From assembly GCA_964369845.1 (NCBI GenBank), contig CAYJFJ010000004.1:1-62084 (forward strand): a stretch of DNA of 62,084 bases, written 5' to 3'. Source of the stretch: CAKOSP01 sp964369845 (lineage in GTDB: Bacteria > Bacillota_I > Bacilli_A > RF39 > UBA660). The notes beneath the pieces were generated by a model, which saw only the letters and a list, made by a program, of their open reading frames with translations, made no database searches and had not been told where the DNA came from. Below are positions 35,877 through 45,293 of this stretch, piece after piece; within the stretch, counting starts at the first letter, position 1, and each line of letters starts with the position of its first letter. A program made the position numbers and the translations under genes.

Positions 35877-36850
35877 TGAAAATATCTATTATAGGAACAG
35901 GAGTTTATAGTTTAGCTATTGCTTATGCTCTTTCTAAAAATAATAATGAAATACATATGTGGACTCATGATAAAAACATTGAGCAAGAATTTTTGAATAC
36001 AAAGAAACTAAAATCTATTGCTGATTTTGATTTTTCAAGTAATATAACTGTTTCTTCTTCTTTAAAAAATGTTATGGAAAATACTGATTTAATTTATATA
36101 GGAGTTTCTTCGAAGTTTTTTAAAATTACAATTAATCAAATGAAACCCTTTTACAATAAGAATACTCCAATTTGTATTGCCACTAAAGGTATAGATGAAG
36201 AAGATAATGATTTTTTATCAAATGTACTTGTAAGAAATTTAAATACAAAAAAAGTATCTGTATTATCTGGACCTACTTTTGCAATAGATATTATTAATGA
36301 TGAACCTGTTGCTTTAGCTCTTGCATCGAAAAATGAAGTTACTAAAAATTTAGTTAAAAAAACTCTTTCTAGTGATAAATTAAAAATTAGAACATGTTCT
36401 GATTTAATTGGTGTGCAGTTGTGTGGTTCTATAAAAAACATAATTGCCATAGCATCTGGTATTGTAAATGGGATGGGATATTCTAATTCTACTACCGCTT
36501 TTTTGATAAATGAATCAATGCATGATATTAAACAAACTATTCATTTACTTAAGGGTAAGAAAAATACTATACTTTCTTATGCTGGAGTTGGAGATTTACT
36601 TTTGACTTGTACTAGTCCGAAAAGTAGGAACTTTTCTTTTGGTTATGTTATAGGTAAACATAATGATAAAAATATTACTTTAAAGTATTTGGAAGAAAAT
36701 ACAGTCGAAGGATATAATGCTTTAGTTTCTGTTTCTAAACTACTTAAAAAAAGCGAAGTTAAAATTCCGCTTATTAAAATTATAAATGATATAGTAATTA
36801 AGGGAGATAATCCTGAAAAATTAATTAAATTTTTAATTGAAAAAGAATAA
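35876..36850 (+). CDS. gpsA: Glycerol-3-phosphate dehydrogenase [NAD(P)+]
   Basis: A 324-aa enzyme reducing dihydroxyacetone phosphate to sn-glycerol 3-phosphate for phospholipids. N-terminal Rossmann motif GTGVYSLAIAYAL (the usual GxGxxG has Ser at the third Gly), ATKGI, LSGPTFAIDI, CGSIKNIIAIASGIVNGMGY with the catalytic Lys, and VEGY near the C-terminus. Translationally coupled to rarA. Length is normal. Confidence 0.93.
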   Translation: MKISIIGTGVYSLAIAYALSKNNNEIHMWTHDKNIEQEFLNTKKLKSIADFDFSSNITVSSSLKNVMENTDLIYIGVSSKFFKITINQMKPFYNKNTPICIATKGIDEEDNDFLSNVLVRNLNTKKVSVLSGPTFAIDIINDEPVALALASKNEVTKNLVKKTLSSDKLKIRTCSDLIGVQLCGSIKNIIAIASGIVNGMGYSNSTTAFLINESMHDIKQTIHLLKGKKNTILSYAGVGDLLLTCTSPKSRNFSFGYVIGKHNDKNITLKYLEENTVEGYNALVSVSKLLKKSEVKIPLIKIINDIVIKGDNPEKLIKFLIEKE

Positions 36851-36869
36851 CTGCGAAGTTATTCTTTTA
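36845..36869. terminator. Bidirectional terminator between gpsA and tcdA
   Basis: 8-bp stem GAATAACT / AGTTATTC with a GCGA loop and flanking A and T runs; stops both converging genes. Confidence 0.85.
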
Positions 36870-37527
36870 TTATGTCATCAATTACATAGTGAGCTAAATA
36901 GATACCTGCTGTTGATGGAACCATCATCATTGATGTAATTATATTTTCTCTTTTTATGGGTAATTCTTTACTTGCCACTACTGGAACTGTTAAAGGTATA
37001 TTTTCTTTTCTAAGTGTATATCTTAATTTTTTTGCCAGTGGGTCATTTTCAGTTTTTGCAAGTGTTGTTATATAAACTTTACTAGGGTCAAGTCTATTTC
37101 CCATGCCTGCGCTTATAATTATTTTTATGTTTTTTTCTTTTGCAAATCTTATTAATTCTATTTTAGCTTCCAAACTATCGCAAGCATCGATTATATAATC
37201 ATAGTTTCCTATTTCGTTAATGTTATCTTTTGATAAATGCATGTTTTTAGCTTCAATTTTTATGTTTTCGTTTATTTGCTTATATCTTTTGACTGCTACG
37301 TCTACTTTATTTTGATTAACACTATTTATTGACGATAGTATTTGTCTATTTAAATTTGATAGTTCAAATGTATCTGAATCTATTACAGTAATATTTTCAA
37401 TTCCACTTCTTACTAAACATTCAGCGGCTGTTCCACCTACTCCACCTATTCCTACTATTAATATATTTTTACTTCTTATTTTATTTAAGTTTTCTATTCC
37501 TATTAATTTTTCTATTCTATCAAACAT
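36859..37527 (-). CDS. tcdA: tRNA threonylcarbamoyladenosine dehydratase TcdA (ThiF/E1-like)
   Basis: A 222-aa E1-like enzyme that cyclises t6A37 in tRNA. ATP site IVGIGGVGGTAAECLVRSG (about 24-42), DSDTFELSNLNRQ, DACDS and SAGMGNRLDPSKV. It lacks the extra zinc Cys pairs of MoeB/ThiF, which supports TcdA. ATG at 37527 has AGGAG six bases upstream. The longer frame upstream is inside the 6S RNA and is not coding. In B. subtilis tcdA (yrvM) lies next to the 6S-1 RNA. Confidence 0.88.
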   Translation of the reverse strand: MFDRIEKLIGIENLNKIRSKNILIVGIGGVGGTAAECLVRSGIENITVIDSDTFELSNLNRQILSSINSVNQNKVDVAVKRYKQINENIKIEAKNMHLSKDNINEIGNYDYIIDACDSLEAKIELIRFAKEKNIKIIISAGMGNRLDPSKVYITTLAKTENDPLAKKLRYTLRKENIPLTVPVVASKELPIKRENIITSMMMVPSTAGIYLAHYVIDDIIKE

Positions 37528-37537
37528 TTTTTCTCCT

Positions 37538-37710
37538 AAAAAAAATGTCAAAGATGGGCCTCTAGATAAAACCCGCTCGCGCGAGGTGGTAGGATACATA
37601 AATAACTTTGGATCCTAATTCACTTAATGGACTAGTTTTCTAACCTGTTATTCAATTAATCCCCCGAATTATCTACATTAGTCGGTTTATTGAGGATCAC
37701 CATCTTTGAC
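37538..37710 (-). ncRNA. ssrS: 6S RNA (probable)
   Basis: A stable RNA of about 170 nt on the minus strand. An extended -10 (TGATATACT) places the 5' end at 37710. The ends pair perfectly over 11 bp (GTCAAAGATGG at 37710-37700 with CCATCTTTGAC at 37557-37547), and eight T follow. Inside, CCTC/GAGG and AUAAACC/GGUUUUAU pairs continue the rod, a CTCGCGCGAG self-hairpin lies on the 3' side of an open central region, and GAATAAC/GTTATTT and GGTTAG-AAAA-CTAGTC form the terminal arm. A long closed rod with a central bubble and 3' bubble hairpin is the 6S shape. In B. subtilis 6S-1 (bsrA) lies between aspS and tcdA, so context agrees. It would bind sigma-A RNA polymerase. tcdA follows at once. Confidence 0.72.
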
Positions 37711-37716
37711 AATTAG

Positions 37717-37725
37717 AGTATATCA
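37717..37725 (-). promoter_or_regulatory. Extended -10 of the 6S RNA
   Basis: TGATATACT on the minus strand, about 7 bases before the first base of the closing helix; weak -35. Confidence 0.6.
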
Positions 37726-37765
37726 TATTTCAAAGTATTTTTCTACTCTATTTAAAAAAATTCAC

Positions 37766-37794
37766 AAAAAAATCACAATTTACTCATTGTGATT
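37766..37794 (-). terminator. Terminator of the GH73-like gene
   Basis: Stem AATCACAAT / ATTGTGATT and a T-run on the minus strand, overlapping the end of the gene. Confidence 0.8.
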
Positions 37795-38604
37795 TTTAAG
37801 ATTTATTAAATCTTCTATAGTGATAGTTTCACTGCTGAATTTTGTTATATTAGAATTAACTTTCACTACCCAAGATGGACTTGCTACTTTTTGTCCAAAT
37901 TCATTAATTGTTGGATTGTATTTATAACCGATAGATTCAACTGTTGTTAACCCTAGTGAAAAGTAACCGTTATTTAAAAGACTTACATATTTAAAAATTC
38001 CGTATTCCATAGTCTTGTAAGTTATAACTTTACCACCACTCATACCACCAAATATATTGTTTTTATATAGCATGGTAGATGCATTATAACCTGACTCTAT
38101 ATTTGCTATAGCTTTTAAAATTTGTACATTTACACTAGGATAAAACTGTGCAAAATAATCAATTAATGCTTGCATGTACTCTTTCGAATCATAATTAGGT
38201 ACATGCTTATAATAAAATGCATCTGGATCTGTATCCATTAAGTTTAATGTGAAATAAAATAATTCGTGATCAAATGATTCATAACTAATTTCGCTTAAAA
38301 CTGCATTAGGGTTTAAAATATTATTATCTTTGTTGTAGTTAATGATAGCTGTTTTAATGTAACCTTCATTTATTTGAAATGATTCCTCGTAAAAGTTAAT
38401 AATATCTATATTTTCTTCGATAAATTTGTCTATTTCTTTGTTTATGTCATACGCATAACTGCTTTTATAGGTAGTAACGTTTGTTTCATAACTATTTTGA
38501 TTCACTTCAATTTTTTTATCAAAAGTTAATGTGCTTATAATCATTATAATTATTATAAATCCTGCTGTATATTTTTTACTTACCTTTACTATGGTCTCGT
38601 ACAT
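37780..38604 (-). CDS. Membrane-anchored N-acetylglucosaminidase-like protein (GH73-type)
   Basis: A 274-aa protein with an N-terminal membrane anchor (about 15-28, GFIIIIMIISTLTF), a linker, and a C-terminal domain from about 150 that resembles the glucosaminidase fold: ILKAIANIESGYNAS (probable catalytic Glu), NNIFGGMSGGK, FKYVSLLNNGYFS and SIGYKYNP. It would cut peptidoglycan from the outer face of the membrane. The match is moderate; a lysozyme-like transglycosylase is an alternative. AAGGAG is 11-12 nt before the ATG. Confidence 0.7.
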   Translation of the reverse strand: MYETIVKVSKKYTAGFIIIIMIISTLTFDKKIEVNQNSYETNVTTYKSSYAYDINKEIDKFIEENIDIINFYEESFQINEGYIKTAIINYNKDNNILNPNAVLSEISYESFDHELFYFTLNLMDTDPDAFYYKHVPNYDSKEYMQALIDYFAQFYPSVNVQILKAIANIESGYNASTMLYKNNIFGGMSGGKVITYKTMEYGIFKYVSLLNNGYFSLGLTTVESIGYKYNPTINEFGQKVASPSWVVKVNSNITKFSSETITIEDLINLKNHNE

Positions 38605-38674
38605 TTATTTAAACACTCCTTTTTTGTGACTTATATATTATATCATATGTACCTTTTTTGTCAAATGTGCAAGC

Positions 38675-38695
38675 AAAAAGCAGTAGTAAACTGCT
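38675..38695 (-). terminator. Terminator of the HerA-like gene
   Basis: Minus-strand stem AGCAGT / ACTGCT with a T-run, overlapping the stop. Confidence 0.7.
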
Positions 38696-40611
38696 TAAAA
38701 ATTGATGAATTTGTTGTTTTTTGTCGATGGTAAATCATTCAAACCATTCAATGCATTTTGACTAATTTCAAATGTATTTGTTGTTTCTGGCTCTGGACTT
38801 GGAATTGCTATTGGAACTGCTTGCACGCCAATATTATCTTCGCCTTCAACTTTAAAATCTTCTACTAACTGCCACGTTCCTGTTACATCACAACTTGATG
38901 AATATGGTGCTGGATCTGGTAAATCTAATTTTACAATCATCGGTATTTTGAATGCCGAACCAAAAGATACACATGTACCTGGTTGTAGAGTTTTTTGTTT
39001 TTCTAATATATCAGCACTTACTCCTGGTAACATCTCTTCAATATACTTAATATCTTTTGGATGTGTCATTTTGAATATTAAGAAGTTTGATATTTGGGAT
39101 ATTACTGTTTCACTCATCTCTACTGGTCTTTGTGAAATTATATTAAGTAATATACCATATTTTCTACCTTCTTTTGCTATACGGTCGAATATGTTATATC
39201 CTATTAAGAATGTATCATTGTCATTTTGTACATATCTATGTGCTTCTTCTAAAAATAAATGGAATGGAACACTTGCTCTTTTTTTAAATGATTTAGAAAA
39301 TTGGAATAGTAATCTAGAATAAATTTTAACAATTACTTTAGCCATGTGATCATCTACTTCTTCTAAATTTATATTTATTACTTGAGCTTTTTCACCGTTT
39401 TTATAAGTTAAATCCTTTATGAATGAATTGATCGTGTAATCTTTTTTTACAAAGAATGAATTCATTTTACTATGAATAATAGCGTTTAATCTAACTTTTA
39501 AGATAATTGCTAAGTCAAATAGAGTATTATTATGCAAGAATCCTTCACTTATTAAAGCAAATTCCATCGCAGCTTGAAAATCTCTTAAATCAAACATTGC
39601 GTTACTAGGTACTTCAATGGATTCGATATTTTCGTCTACGTGTTTTAGAATGTATTCTGTTATAAGAACTGATTCTCCAAAATTACCGTTTGAATCAATT
39701 TCGAAACATTCACTAAAACTTCTTGAATAACCTAAACCTGGTATTACTGTATCAAAATCAAATTCTGGAGTATGACAAACCTCAATTACTTTTGAAACTT
39801 CATTTTTCTTTGTTTGTATAGTTTCATTACTAAATAAAATTGCTATTAATGCTTTTGCTATTAAATGATTTTTATATTTTTTACTTTTTTCTGTATTAAG
39901 AGAAAATATTTTAGCCATTTTTATTGTAGTTTCTATTATAGGTAACTGCGCATGACTTGATGCTTGTAATAATAAAGCAAAGTCATCTAGTGTCATAAGG
40001 TTAATTGGAATTTCTAAAGGTAAATCACCTTCTTCTGTCATGTTCGATGTAACAAATTTATAATGATATTTTTCATTATAAGTAGTTATCTTTGAAAAAG
40101 CAGTTTTATATTCGCCAAATGAATCGAATATAATTATATTTGAACCTATCGAATTTAGTGATGGGTTATTAAATATATTTTGCATTATTCTTGAAGTACC
40201 ATATGATTTACCTGAACCAGAATTACCGAAAATGGCTAAATGGTTTGCAAATAAATTGTTAAGTTTTGGTCTTACTTTAAAACCTTTATAAATAGCATGA
40301 TTTCCTAAGATTATAGATCCACCTTCTTCTGAACCAACTAATTCTAGTAATTCTTCTCCATTTATAATTCTTATAGTACTATTTAGAAGTGGTTTTCTTA
40401 ATATACCATTTAAATATCTTCCATTAACAAATTCACCTAATAATCTTATTTTTATAATTTCTTTGTTAAGTTCGGAAATTTCTCCAAGTATTTTTTGTTC
40501 ACCAGATTCAAATATTACATGTAAATTCATTAAATCAGTTGATGTTGCTTCAACTATTTTGTTTTCTACATGTGCAATGCTTTCTCCGATGTATAGTATT
40601 TTACCAAACAT
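38695..40611 (-). CDS. HerA/DUF87-type ATPase
   Basis: A 638-aa ATPase of the FtsK-HerA superfamily. An N-terminal HAS-barrel-like beta domain (about 1-110), then Walker A GNSGSGKSYGTS (129-140), Walker B FHLFLEEAHRY, an Arg-finger region RIAKEGRKYGILLNIISQRP and a C-terminal strand that closes the domain. HerA hexamers pump or unwind DNA, classically with NurA in archaea; in bacteria they pair with SIR2, DUF4297 or nucleases in defence systems. No such partner is next to it. ATG at 40611 has AGAGG eight bases before it. Confidence 0.85.
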   Translation of the reverse strand: MFGKILYIGESIAHVENKIVEATSTDLMNLHVIFESGEQKILGEISELNKEIIKIRLLGEFVNGRYLNGILRKPLLNSTIRIINGEELLELVGSEEGGSIILGNHAIYKGFKVRPKLNNLFANHLAIFGNSGSGKSYGTSRIMQNIFNNPSLNSIGSNIIIFDSFGEYKTAFSKITTYNEKYHYKFVTSNMTEEGDLPLEIPINLMTLDDFALLLQASSHAQLPIIETTIKMAKIFSLNTEKSKKYKNHLIAKALIAILFSNETIQTKKNEVSKVIEVCHTPEFDFDTVIPGLGYSRSFSECFEIDSNGNFGESVLITEYILKHVDENIESIEVPSNAMFDLRDFQAAMEFALISEGFLHNNTLFDLAIILKVRLNAIIHSKMNSFFVKKDYTINSFIKDLTYKNGEKAQVININLEEVDDHMAKVIVKIYSRLLFQFSKSFKKRASVPFHLFLEEAHRYVQNDNDTFLIGYNIFDRIAKEGRKYGILLNIISQRPVEMSETVISQISNFLIFKMTHPKDIKYIEEMLPGVSADILEKQKTLQPGTCVSFGSAFKIPMIVKLDLPDPAPYSSSCDVTGTWQLVEDFKVEGEDNIGVQAVPIAIPSPEPETTNTFEISQNALNGLNDLPSTKNNKFINF

Positions 40612-40660
40612 ATGCGGCACCTCTTTTATTCTAAAAAAATTATATCATAGTTATTAAAAA

Positions 40661-40695
40661 AAAAATAGTCAAGATATATGATTTGACTATTTTTT
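40661..40695 (-). terminator. gatB terminator
   Basis: 9-bp stem AATAGTCAA / TTGACTATT with long A/T flanks; ends the hisS-asnS-gatCAB operon. Confidence 0.85.
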
Positions 40696-40701
40696 TTTAA
40701 T

Positions 40702-42150
40702 TTATAATAATTTAGATAATATTTCTTTTGTTATAACTGGTGAGGCTTTTCCTCTTGTTTCTTTCATAACTTGTCCTACGAAAAAGTCAAAAAGGTTAGT
40801 CTTACCATTATTATATTCTTCCACTTGTGATGGATTAGAATCTAAAATGTTTTGAACAATAGTAGTTATTTCTTCCTCATTTGTAATTTGAGTATTATTT
40901 TTATCAATAAAATTTTCAGGTGATTTTTCTTCTTCTAAAACTTTAAAGAAAATATCTTTTGCTTGTTTACTAGAAATAATATTTTTTTCTATATTATCTA
41001 TTATGATTTTTAAATATTCTGGACTTAAAAATAAATCATTAATTTTAAGCTCATGTTTGTTTAAATAACCTAATATTTGAGATAATATCCAGTTTGATGC
41101 AGTAGTAGGATTTATTTTAAGTGCTACACATTTTTCAAAATAATCCGAAACTGCTTTTTCTCTAACTAATGTAGTTGCATCTTTATGAGTGAAATTGTAT
41201 TCACTCAAATATTTTTTCATTCTTTCATTTGGTAATACAGGTATTTCTTCTTTGATTTTTTCTAAAAACGAAGCTGTTACTTTATATTTTGGAATATTAG
41301 GTTCGACAAAATATTTATAATCTATTGCATCAGCTTTACCACGCATGAATATAGTTGTTTCACTTTCTTCATCCCAGCGTCTTGTTTGTTGTTGCATTTG
41401 GTCATATGTTCCATCTTCTTTGGCTTCGATTTGTCTTTGAATTTCATAGTTAATGGCGTCTTTAACTCCTGTAAATGAGTTCACGTTTTTAACTTCGATT
41501 TTAGTACCCCAATTATCAGGATTGTTTTCATCTAAATCTTTCTCCATAATTGATACGTTTACATCACATCTTACTTGACCTTTTTTAGAGTCTGCTTCAC
41601 TTATATCTGTGTACTGGTATATTCTTCTCATAGTTTCTAGAAAAGCTACTGCTTCATCAGCACTTCTAAGGTCAGGTTCTGTTACTAATTCTAATAAAGG
41701 AACTCCTGCTCTGTTATAATCTATAGTTGAATATGTTTCGTAGTGGTCACTTGATGCAGCATCTTCTTCTAGATGTATATTATTAACTCTTACTTTTTTC
41801 ATTTCCCCTGCTACTTCAAATTCTAAGTAACCATAAATACCTACTGGTGCAGGTTTTGTTTCTTGAGTAATTTGGTAACCCTTAGGTAAGTCTGGATAAT
41901 AATAGTTTTTTCTCTCAAAATATATGTGAGTTGGTGGAGTACAATTTAATATCATACCTGCTTTTAGAGCTTTTCTTACAGCTTCTTTATTTACTACTGG
42001 AAGTGTACCTGGAAAACCCATATCTACTGGCATAACATTTGAGTTTGGTAACTCTGAAAAATCATTTTTGGCACTAGAGAACACTTTTGAATTTGTTTCA
42101 CTTATCTCACAGTGCATTTCAAGACCAATTAGTACTTTATATTTATCCAT
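40702..42150 (-). CDS. gatB: Asp/Glu-tRNA(Asn/Gln) amidotransferase subunit B
   Basis: A 482-aa subunit that binds misacylated tRNA and activates the side chain. Starts VLIGLEMHCEI, then YYPDLPKGYQITQ, RAGVPLLELVTEPD, CDVNVSI, EVKNVNSF and a C-terminal YqeY-like tail (ETRGKASP). Full length. It overlaps gatA by 8 nt. Since asnS is present, the complex probably serves Gln-tRNA formation (inference). Confidence 0.97.
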   Translation of the reverse strand: MDKYKVLIGLEMHCEISETNSKVFSSAKNDFSELPNSNVMPVDMGFPGTLPVVNKEAVRKALKAGMILNCTPPTHIYFERKNYYYPDLPKGYQITQETKPAPVGIYGYLEFEVAGEMKKVRVNNIHLEEDAASSDHYETYSTIDYNRAGVPLLELVTEPDLRSADEAVAFLETMRRIYQYTDISEADSKKGQVRCDVNVSIMEKDLDENNPDNWGTKIEVKNVNSFTGVKDAINYEIQRQIEAKEDGTYDQMQQQTRRWDEESETTIFMRGKADAIDYKYFVEPNIPKYKVTASFLEKIKEEIPVLPNERMKKYLSEYNFTHKDATTLVREKAVSDYFEKCVALKINPTTASNWILSQILGYLNKHELKINDLFLSPEYLKIIIDNIEKNIISSKQAKDIFFKVLEEEKSPENFIDKNNTQITNEEEITTIVQNILDSNPSQVEEYNNGKTNLFDFFVGQVMKETRGKASPVITKEILSKLL

Positions 42151-43606
42151 TACATGTCTCCTTTGCTATTTGATTTTTATAATTCATATTACTTTCTAAT
42201 GCATATGCTATATTTAATAAATTTTGATCAGCATAACAGTTACTTGTAATTGAAACACCTACTGGTAAATTGTGTACAAAACCATTTGGTATAGAAATTG
42301 AAGGGAAGCCTCCGAAGTTTCCTATTTGTAAGTGTTCTTCTAATGCTAATAAATTTTTATCTCCCTTTTTTTCATTTTGGTCTAACTTTTTAGCAGGTCC
42401 AGCTGATACTGGTAATATTATCGCATCATAGTTTTCAAATATTTTTTTGTACTTGTCTACTACAATTCTTCTTAATTTTTGTGCATTATGGAAATATTTA
42501 TCTTTATTTGTTCCTTCTAGTACGTACGAACCTATTATAAATCTTCTTTTGATTAGTGGTGAAAAACCATTTGTTCTGTAATCTTTCATCATTTCTATGT
42601 AAGTTTGTTTTTTACTTCTTGGTCCAAAAATTATTCCTGTCAAATTAGACATGTTACTTGTTGCTTCAGCACAACTTATAACCGTATATGCTGATCCTAC
42701 TGCATTTAGTATTTTTTGATCAATTGAAACTTTTTCAACTGTCATTCCTAATTTTTCACATAACTTTAAAGTTTCGTGAAAGTTTTCTAAATGCTTAGTT
42801 AATTCCTCAGTTGGGTTAGCATAATTATTTATATTACATAACTCTTCTATATAACAAACTTTTTTACCTTCAACATTTTTATCTAAATCTTTATATAAAT
42901 TTATATTACTTGAATCCCAGCTTGTCATATCTAGTGGGTCAATTCCTTTCATAGCGTCAGTTACTATTGCAACATCTTCTACGCTTCTAGCAAATGAACC
43001 ACAAGTGTCTAAACTTGAGGCAAATGCAAATAGTCCGTGTCTAGAAATCATTCCGTATGTTGGCTTATATCCAACTACACCACAGTATGCTGCTGGTTTT
43101 CTAATAGAGTCTCCAGTATCAGAACCGGTTGCATAAGGATAAACACCTGCTGCAACTGCTGCTGCAGAACCTGCTGATGAACCGGCACACATTCTGGTTT
43201 TGTCCCATGGATTTAAAACAACTCCAGTATGACCAGTCGTACCTGTTCCACCCATACCAAATTCATCCATAACAGTTTTATTTAAAATTACAGCTCCAGC
43301 ATTTTTAAGTTTGCTTACCGATGTTGCATCGAAAAAAGGAATGTAATCTTTTAGTGTATTTGATGACCCAGTTGATAAAATTCCTTTAGTAGAATAATTG
43401 TCTTTAACGCCAAAAGGTATACCTGATAATAAGTTATCAGTTACCTCGCTACCTTTTGCATTTTTGCATATTGTTACAAATGCGTTATGAGTAGTTTGAA
43501 GTTTTTCTGACTCTTTTATTGCTTCTTCAATTAAAGTTTGACTACTTACTTCATTATTTTTTAAATCGTTATGTAAATCTTTTATATTTTTATGTAAATA
43601 ATTCAT
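42143..43606 (-). CDS. gatA: Asp/Glu-tRNA(Asn/Gln) amidotransferase subunit A
   Basis: A 487-aa amidase that frees ammonia from glutamine. Amidase signature with Lys in GIPFGVKDNYS, Ser-cis-Ser in CAGSSAGSAAAVAAG and the nucleophile block TGSDTGDSIRKPAAYCG (Asp instead of the frequent Gly before Ser). GatA length is normal. Start overlaps the gatC stop (TAATG). Confidence 0.97.
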   Translation of the reverse strand: MNYLHKNIKDLHNDLKNNEVSSQTLIEEAIKESEKLQTTHNAFVTICKNAKGSEVTDNLLSGIPFGVKDNYSTKGILSTGSSNTLKDYIPFFDATSVSKLKNAGAVILNKTVMDEFGMGGTGTTGHTGVVLNPWDKTRMCAGSSAGSAAAVAAGVYPYATGSDTGDSIRKPAAYCGVVGYKPTYGMISRHGLFAFASSLDTCGSFARSVEDVAIVTDAMKGIDPLDMTSWDSSNINLYKDLDKNVEGKKVCYIEELCNINNYANPTEELTKHLENFHETLKLCEKLGMTVEKVSIDQKILNAVGSAYTVISCAEATSNMSNLTGIIFGPRSKKQTYIEMMKDYRTNGFSPLIKRRFIIGSYVLEGTNKDKYFHNAQKLRRIVVDKYKKIFENYDAIILPVSAGPAKKLDQNEKKGDKNLLALEEHLQIGNFGGFPSISIPNGFVHNLPVGVSITSNCYADQNLLNIAYALESNMNYKNQIAKETCNG

Positions 43607-43902
43607 TATTCTCCTACCACCTTTGGAACTTCTACTTCTCTTCCTAAGTATTCATCACAGTTAGCTAATAATTCGTCTAACTCTGTAGATTCAACTGCAA
43701 TATCTTCTCTAAGTTCATATTCAAAATCATCTAGTGCATGTGTCATTGGCTCTGCTTCACTTACACCATCTATTTCGTTTATTAGTGAGATGTTTTCATC
43801 AATTTCATGGAATTCATCTAAAACCATTTTATTTTCTTCTTCTGTTAAACCTATTAAAAGTTTAGCAGCGTACTTTTCAATTATTTCTTTTGAAATATTC
43901 AT
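43606..43902 (-). CDS. gatC: Asp/Glu-tRNA(Asn/Gln) amidotransferase subunit C
   Basis: A 98-aa belt subunit that holds GatA and GatB together. The pattern of an N-terminal helix pair, then PMTHALDDFEYELREDI and a C-terminal VPKVVGE is that of GatC. AAAGGAGG site; 11 nt after asnS. Sequence conservation is low, but the gene order fixes the call. Confidence 0.9.
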   Translation of the reverse strand: MNISKEIIEKYAAKLLIGLTEEENKMVLDEFHEIDENISLINEIDGVSEAEPMTHALDDFEYELREDIAVESTELDELLANCDEYLGREVEVPKVVGE

Positions 43903-43913
43903 TTTTCCTCCTT

Positions 43914-45284
43914 TTAAAATTCACAATTTCTTGGTGTTCTATAATAAGGAATTACATCTCTAATATTATCCATTCCTGTTATATACATAAGTAATCTTTC
44001 AAAGCCTAAACCGTATCCAGCATGCTCACATGTTCCAAATTTTCTTAAGTTTAAATACCAATATAATTCTTCTTTATCAATGCCCATTTCGTCCATTCTG
44101 CTTGCAAGTTTGTCATATGATTCTTCTCTTTGAGATCCGCCACATAACTCACCTACTCCTGGAACTTCTAAATCTACTGCGGCAACAGTTTTACCATCAG
44201 TGTTTTGTTTCATATAAAATGATTTAATGTCTTTTGGCCAGTTGTAAATAAATACAGGTCCATCAAAATGCTCAGTTATATATTTTTCATGTTCTTTTGC
44301 AATGTCTTCGCCTTGAACTGGCTCGAATTCCCAAGTTTTTCCAGAATTTTGTAAAATTGTAATTACTTCTTCATGTGTTATTCTAGTAAAGTTACTATTA
44401 ATAAGTTTTGTAAGTTTTTCTATTAATCCTTTTTCTACAAAAGAATCTAAAAATTTCATTTCATCATTTGCTTTTTCTAAAACATAATTTACTACGAATT
44501 TTAACATATCTTCCATATTATCCATTAATTTAGGTAAATCGCAAAAAGCTATTTCTGGCTCCATCATCCAGAATTCAGATGCATGAGTTTTTGTATTTGA
44601 GTTTTCTGCTCTGAATGTAGGACCAAATGTATAAACTTTTGAAAAAGCCATTGCAAATGTTTCTGCTTCAAGTTGACCTGATACTGTTAACCCGGTTTTT
44701 TTACCAAAGAAATCGTTTTTATAGTCGTATTTACCTTCTTTTGCAATTTTTGTTTTGTTAAGTGTAGATACATTAAACATTTCTCCTGCACCTTCACAAT
44801 CTGATGCCGTTATTATTGGTGCGTGGAAGTAAACGTAACCTCTTTCGTTAAAATATGTGTGAATTGCCATTGAAGCTACACTTCTGATTTTGAATACTGC
44901 ATTAAAAAGATTAGTTCTAGGTCTTAGATATGCTTCTTCTCTTAGAAATTCTCTAGTGTGTCTTTTAGGCTGGATAGGATAATCTTCTGGACACGAACCT
45001 AATAATTTTATATCAGTTGCTGATAATTCAAACGATTGGTTTTTTTCAGATGCTAAAACTGTTCCTTCAACTTCAAGGCAACTACCTACTAAAAGTTTTG
45101 CGATTTCTTCAAAGTTATTTAGATTTTTATCATAAACTACTTGAACTGTTTTAAAAGCTGTTCCATCAGATAAATCTATAAAACCAAAATCTTTTTGTTT
45201 ACGATGATTTCTAATCCACCCTTTTATTACAATACTTTTATTTATATTTTCTTTATATGTTTCATATAATTTTTTTATTTCCAT
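43914..45284 (-). CDS. asnS: Asparaginyl-tRNA synthetase
   Basis: A 456-aa class IIb synthetase. N-terminal OB fold (GWIRNHRKQKDFGFIDLSDG), motif 2 FRAENSNTKTHASEF, PEDYPIQPKRHTREFLREEAYLRPRT and motif 3 GYGLGFERLLMY. AsnRS is separated from AspRS by the PKRH.REFLRE block. It is the second gene of the hisS operon, so it is under the His T-box. Confidence 0.96.
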   Translation of the reverse strand: MEIKKLYETYKENINKSIVIKGWIRNHRKQKDFGFIDLSDGTAFKTVQVVYDKNLNNFEEIAKLLVGSCLEVEGTVLASEKNQSFELSATDIKLLGSCPEDYPIQPKRHTREFLREEAYLRPRTNLFNAVFKIRSVASMAIHTYFNERGYVYFHAPIITASDCEGAGEMFNVSTLNKTKIAKEGKYDYKNDFFGKKTGLTVSGQLEAETFAMAFSKVYTFGPTFRAENSNTKTHASEFWMMEPEIAFCDLPKLMDNMEDMLKFVVNYVLEKANDEMKFLDSFVEKGLIEKLTKLINSNFTRITHEEVITILQNSGKTWEFEPVQGEDIAKEHEKYITEHFDGPVFIYNWPKDIKSFYMKQNTDGKTVAAVDLEVPGVGELCGGSQREESYDKLASRMDEMGIDKEELYWYLNLRKFGTCEHAGYGLGFERLLMYITGMDNIRDVIPYYRTPRNCEF

Positions 45285-45293
45285 GATATCTCC

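Noticed and set aside
37528..37599. A 24-residue N-terminal extension of tcdA.
   Set aside because: It lies within the 6S RNA, and the ATG at 37527 has the ribosome site and family-like start.
37560..37610. AGGTGGTA on the plus strand looked like a T-box core.
   Set aside because: The rest of the T-box (NACCGCG and a terminator with T-run on that strand) is missing, while the minus strand gives a closed 6S-like rod with promoter and T-run.
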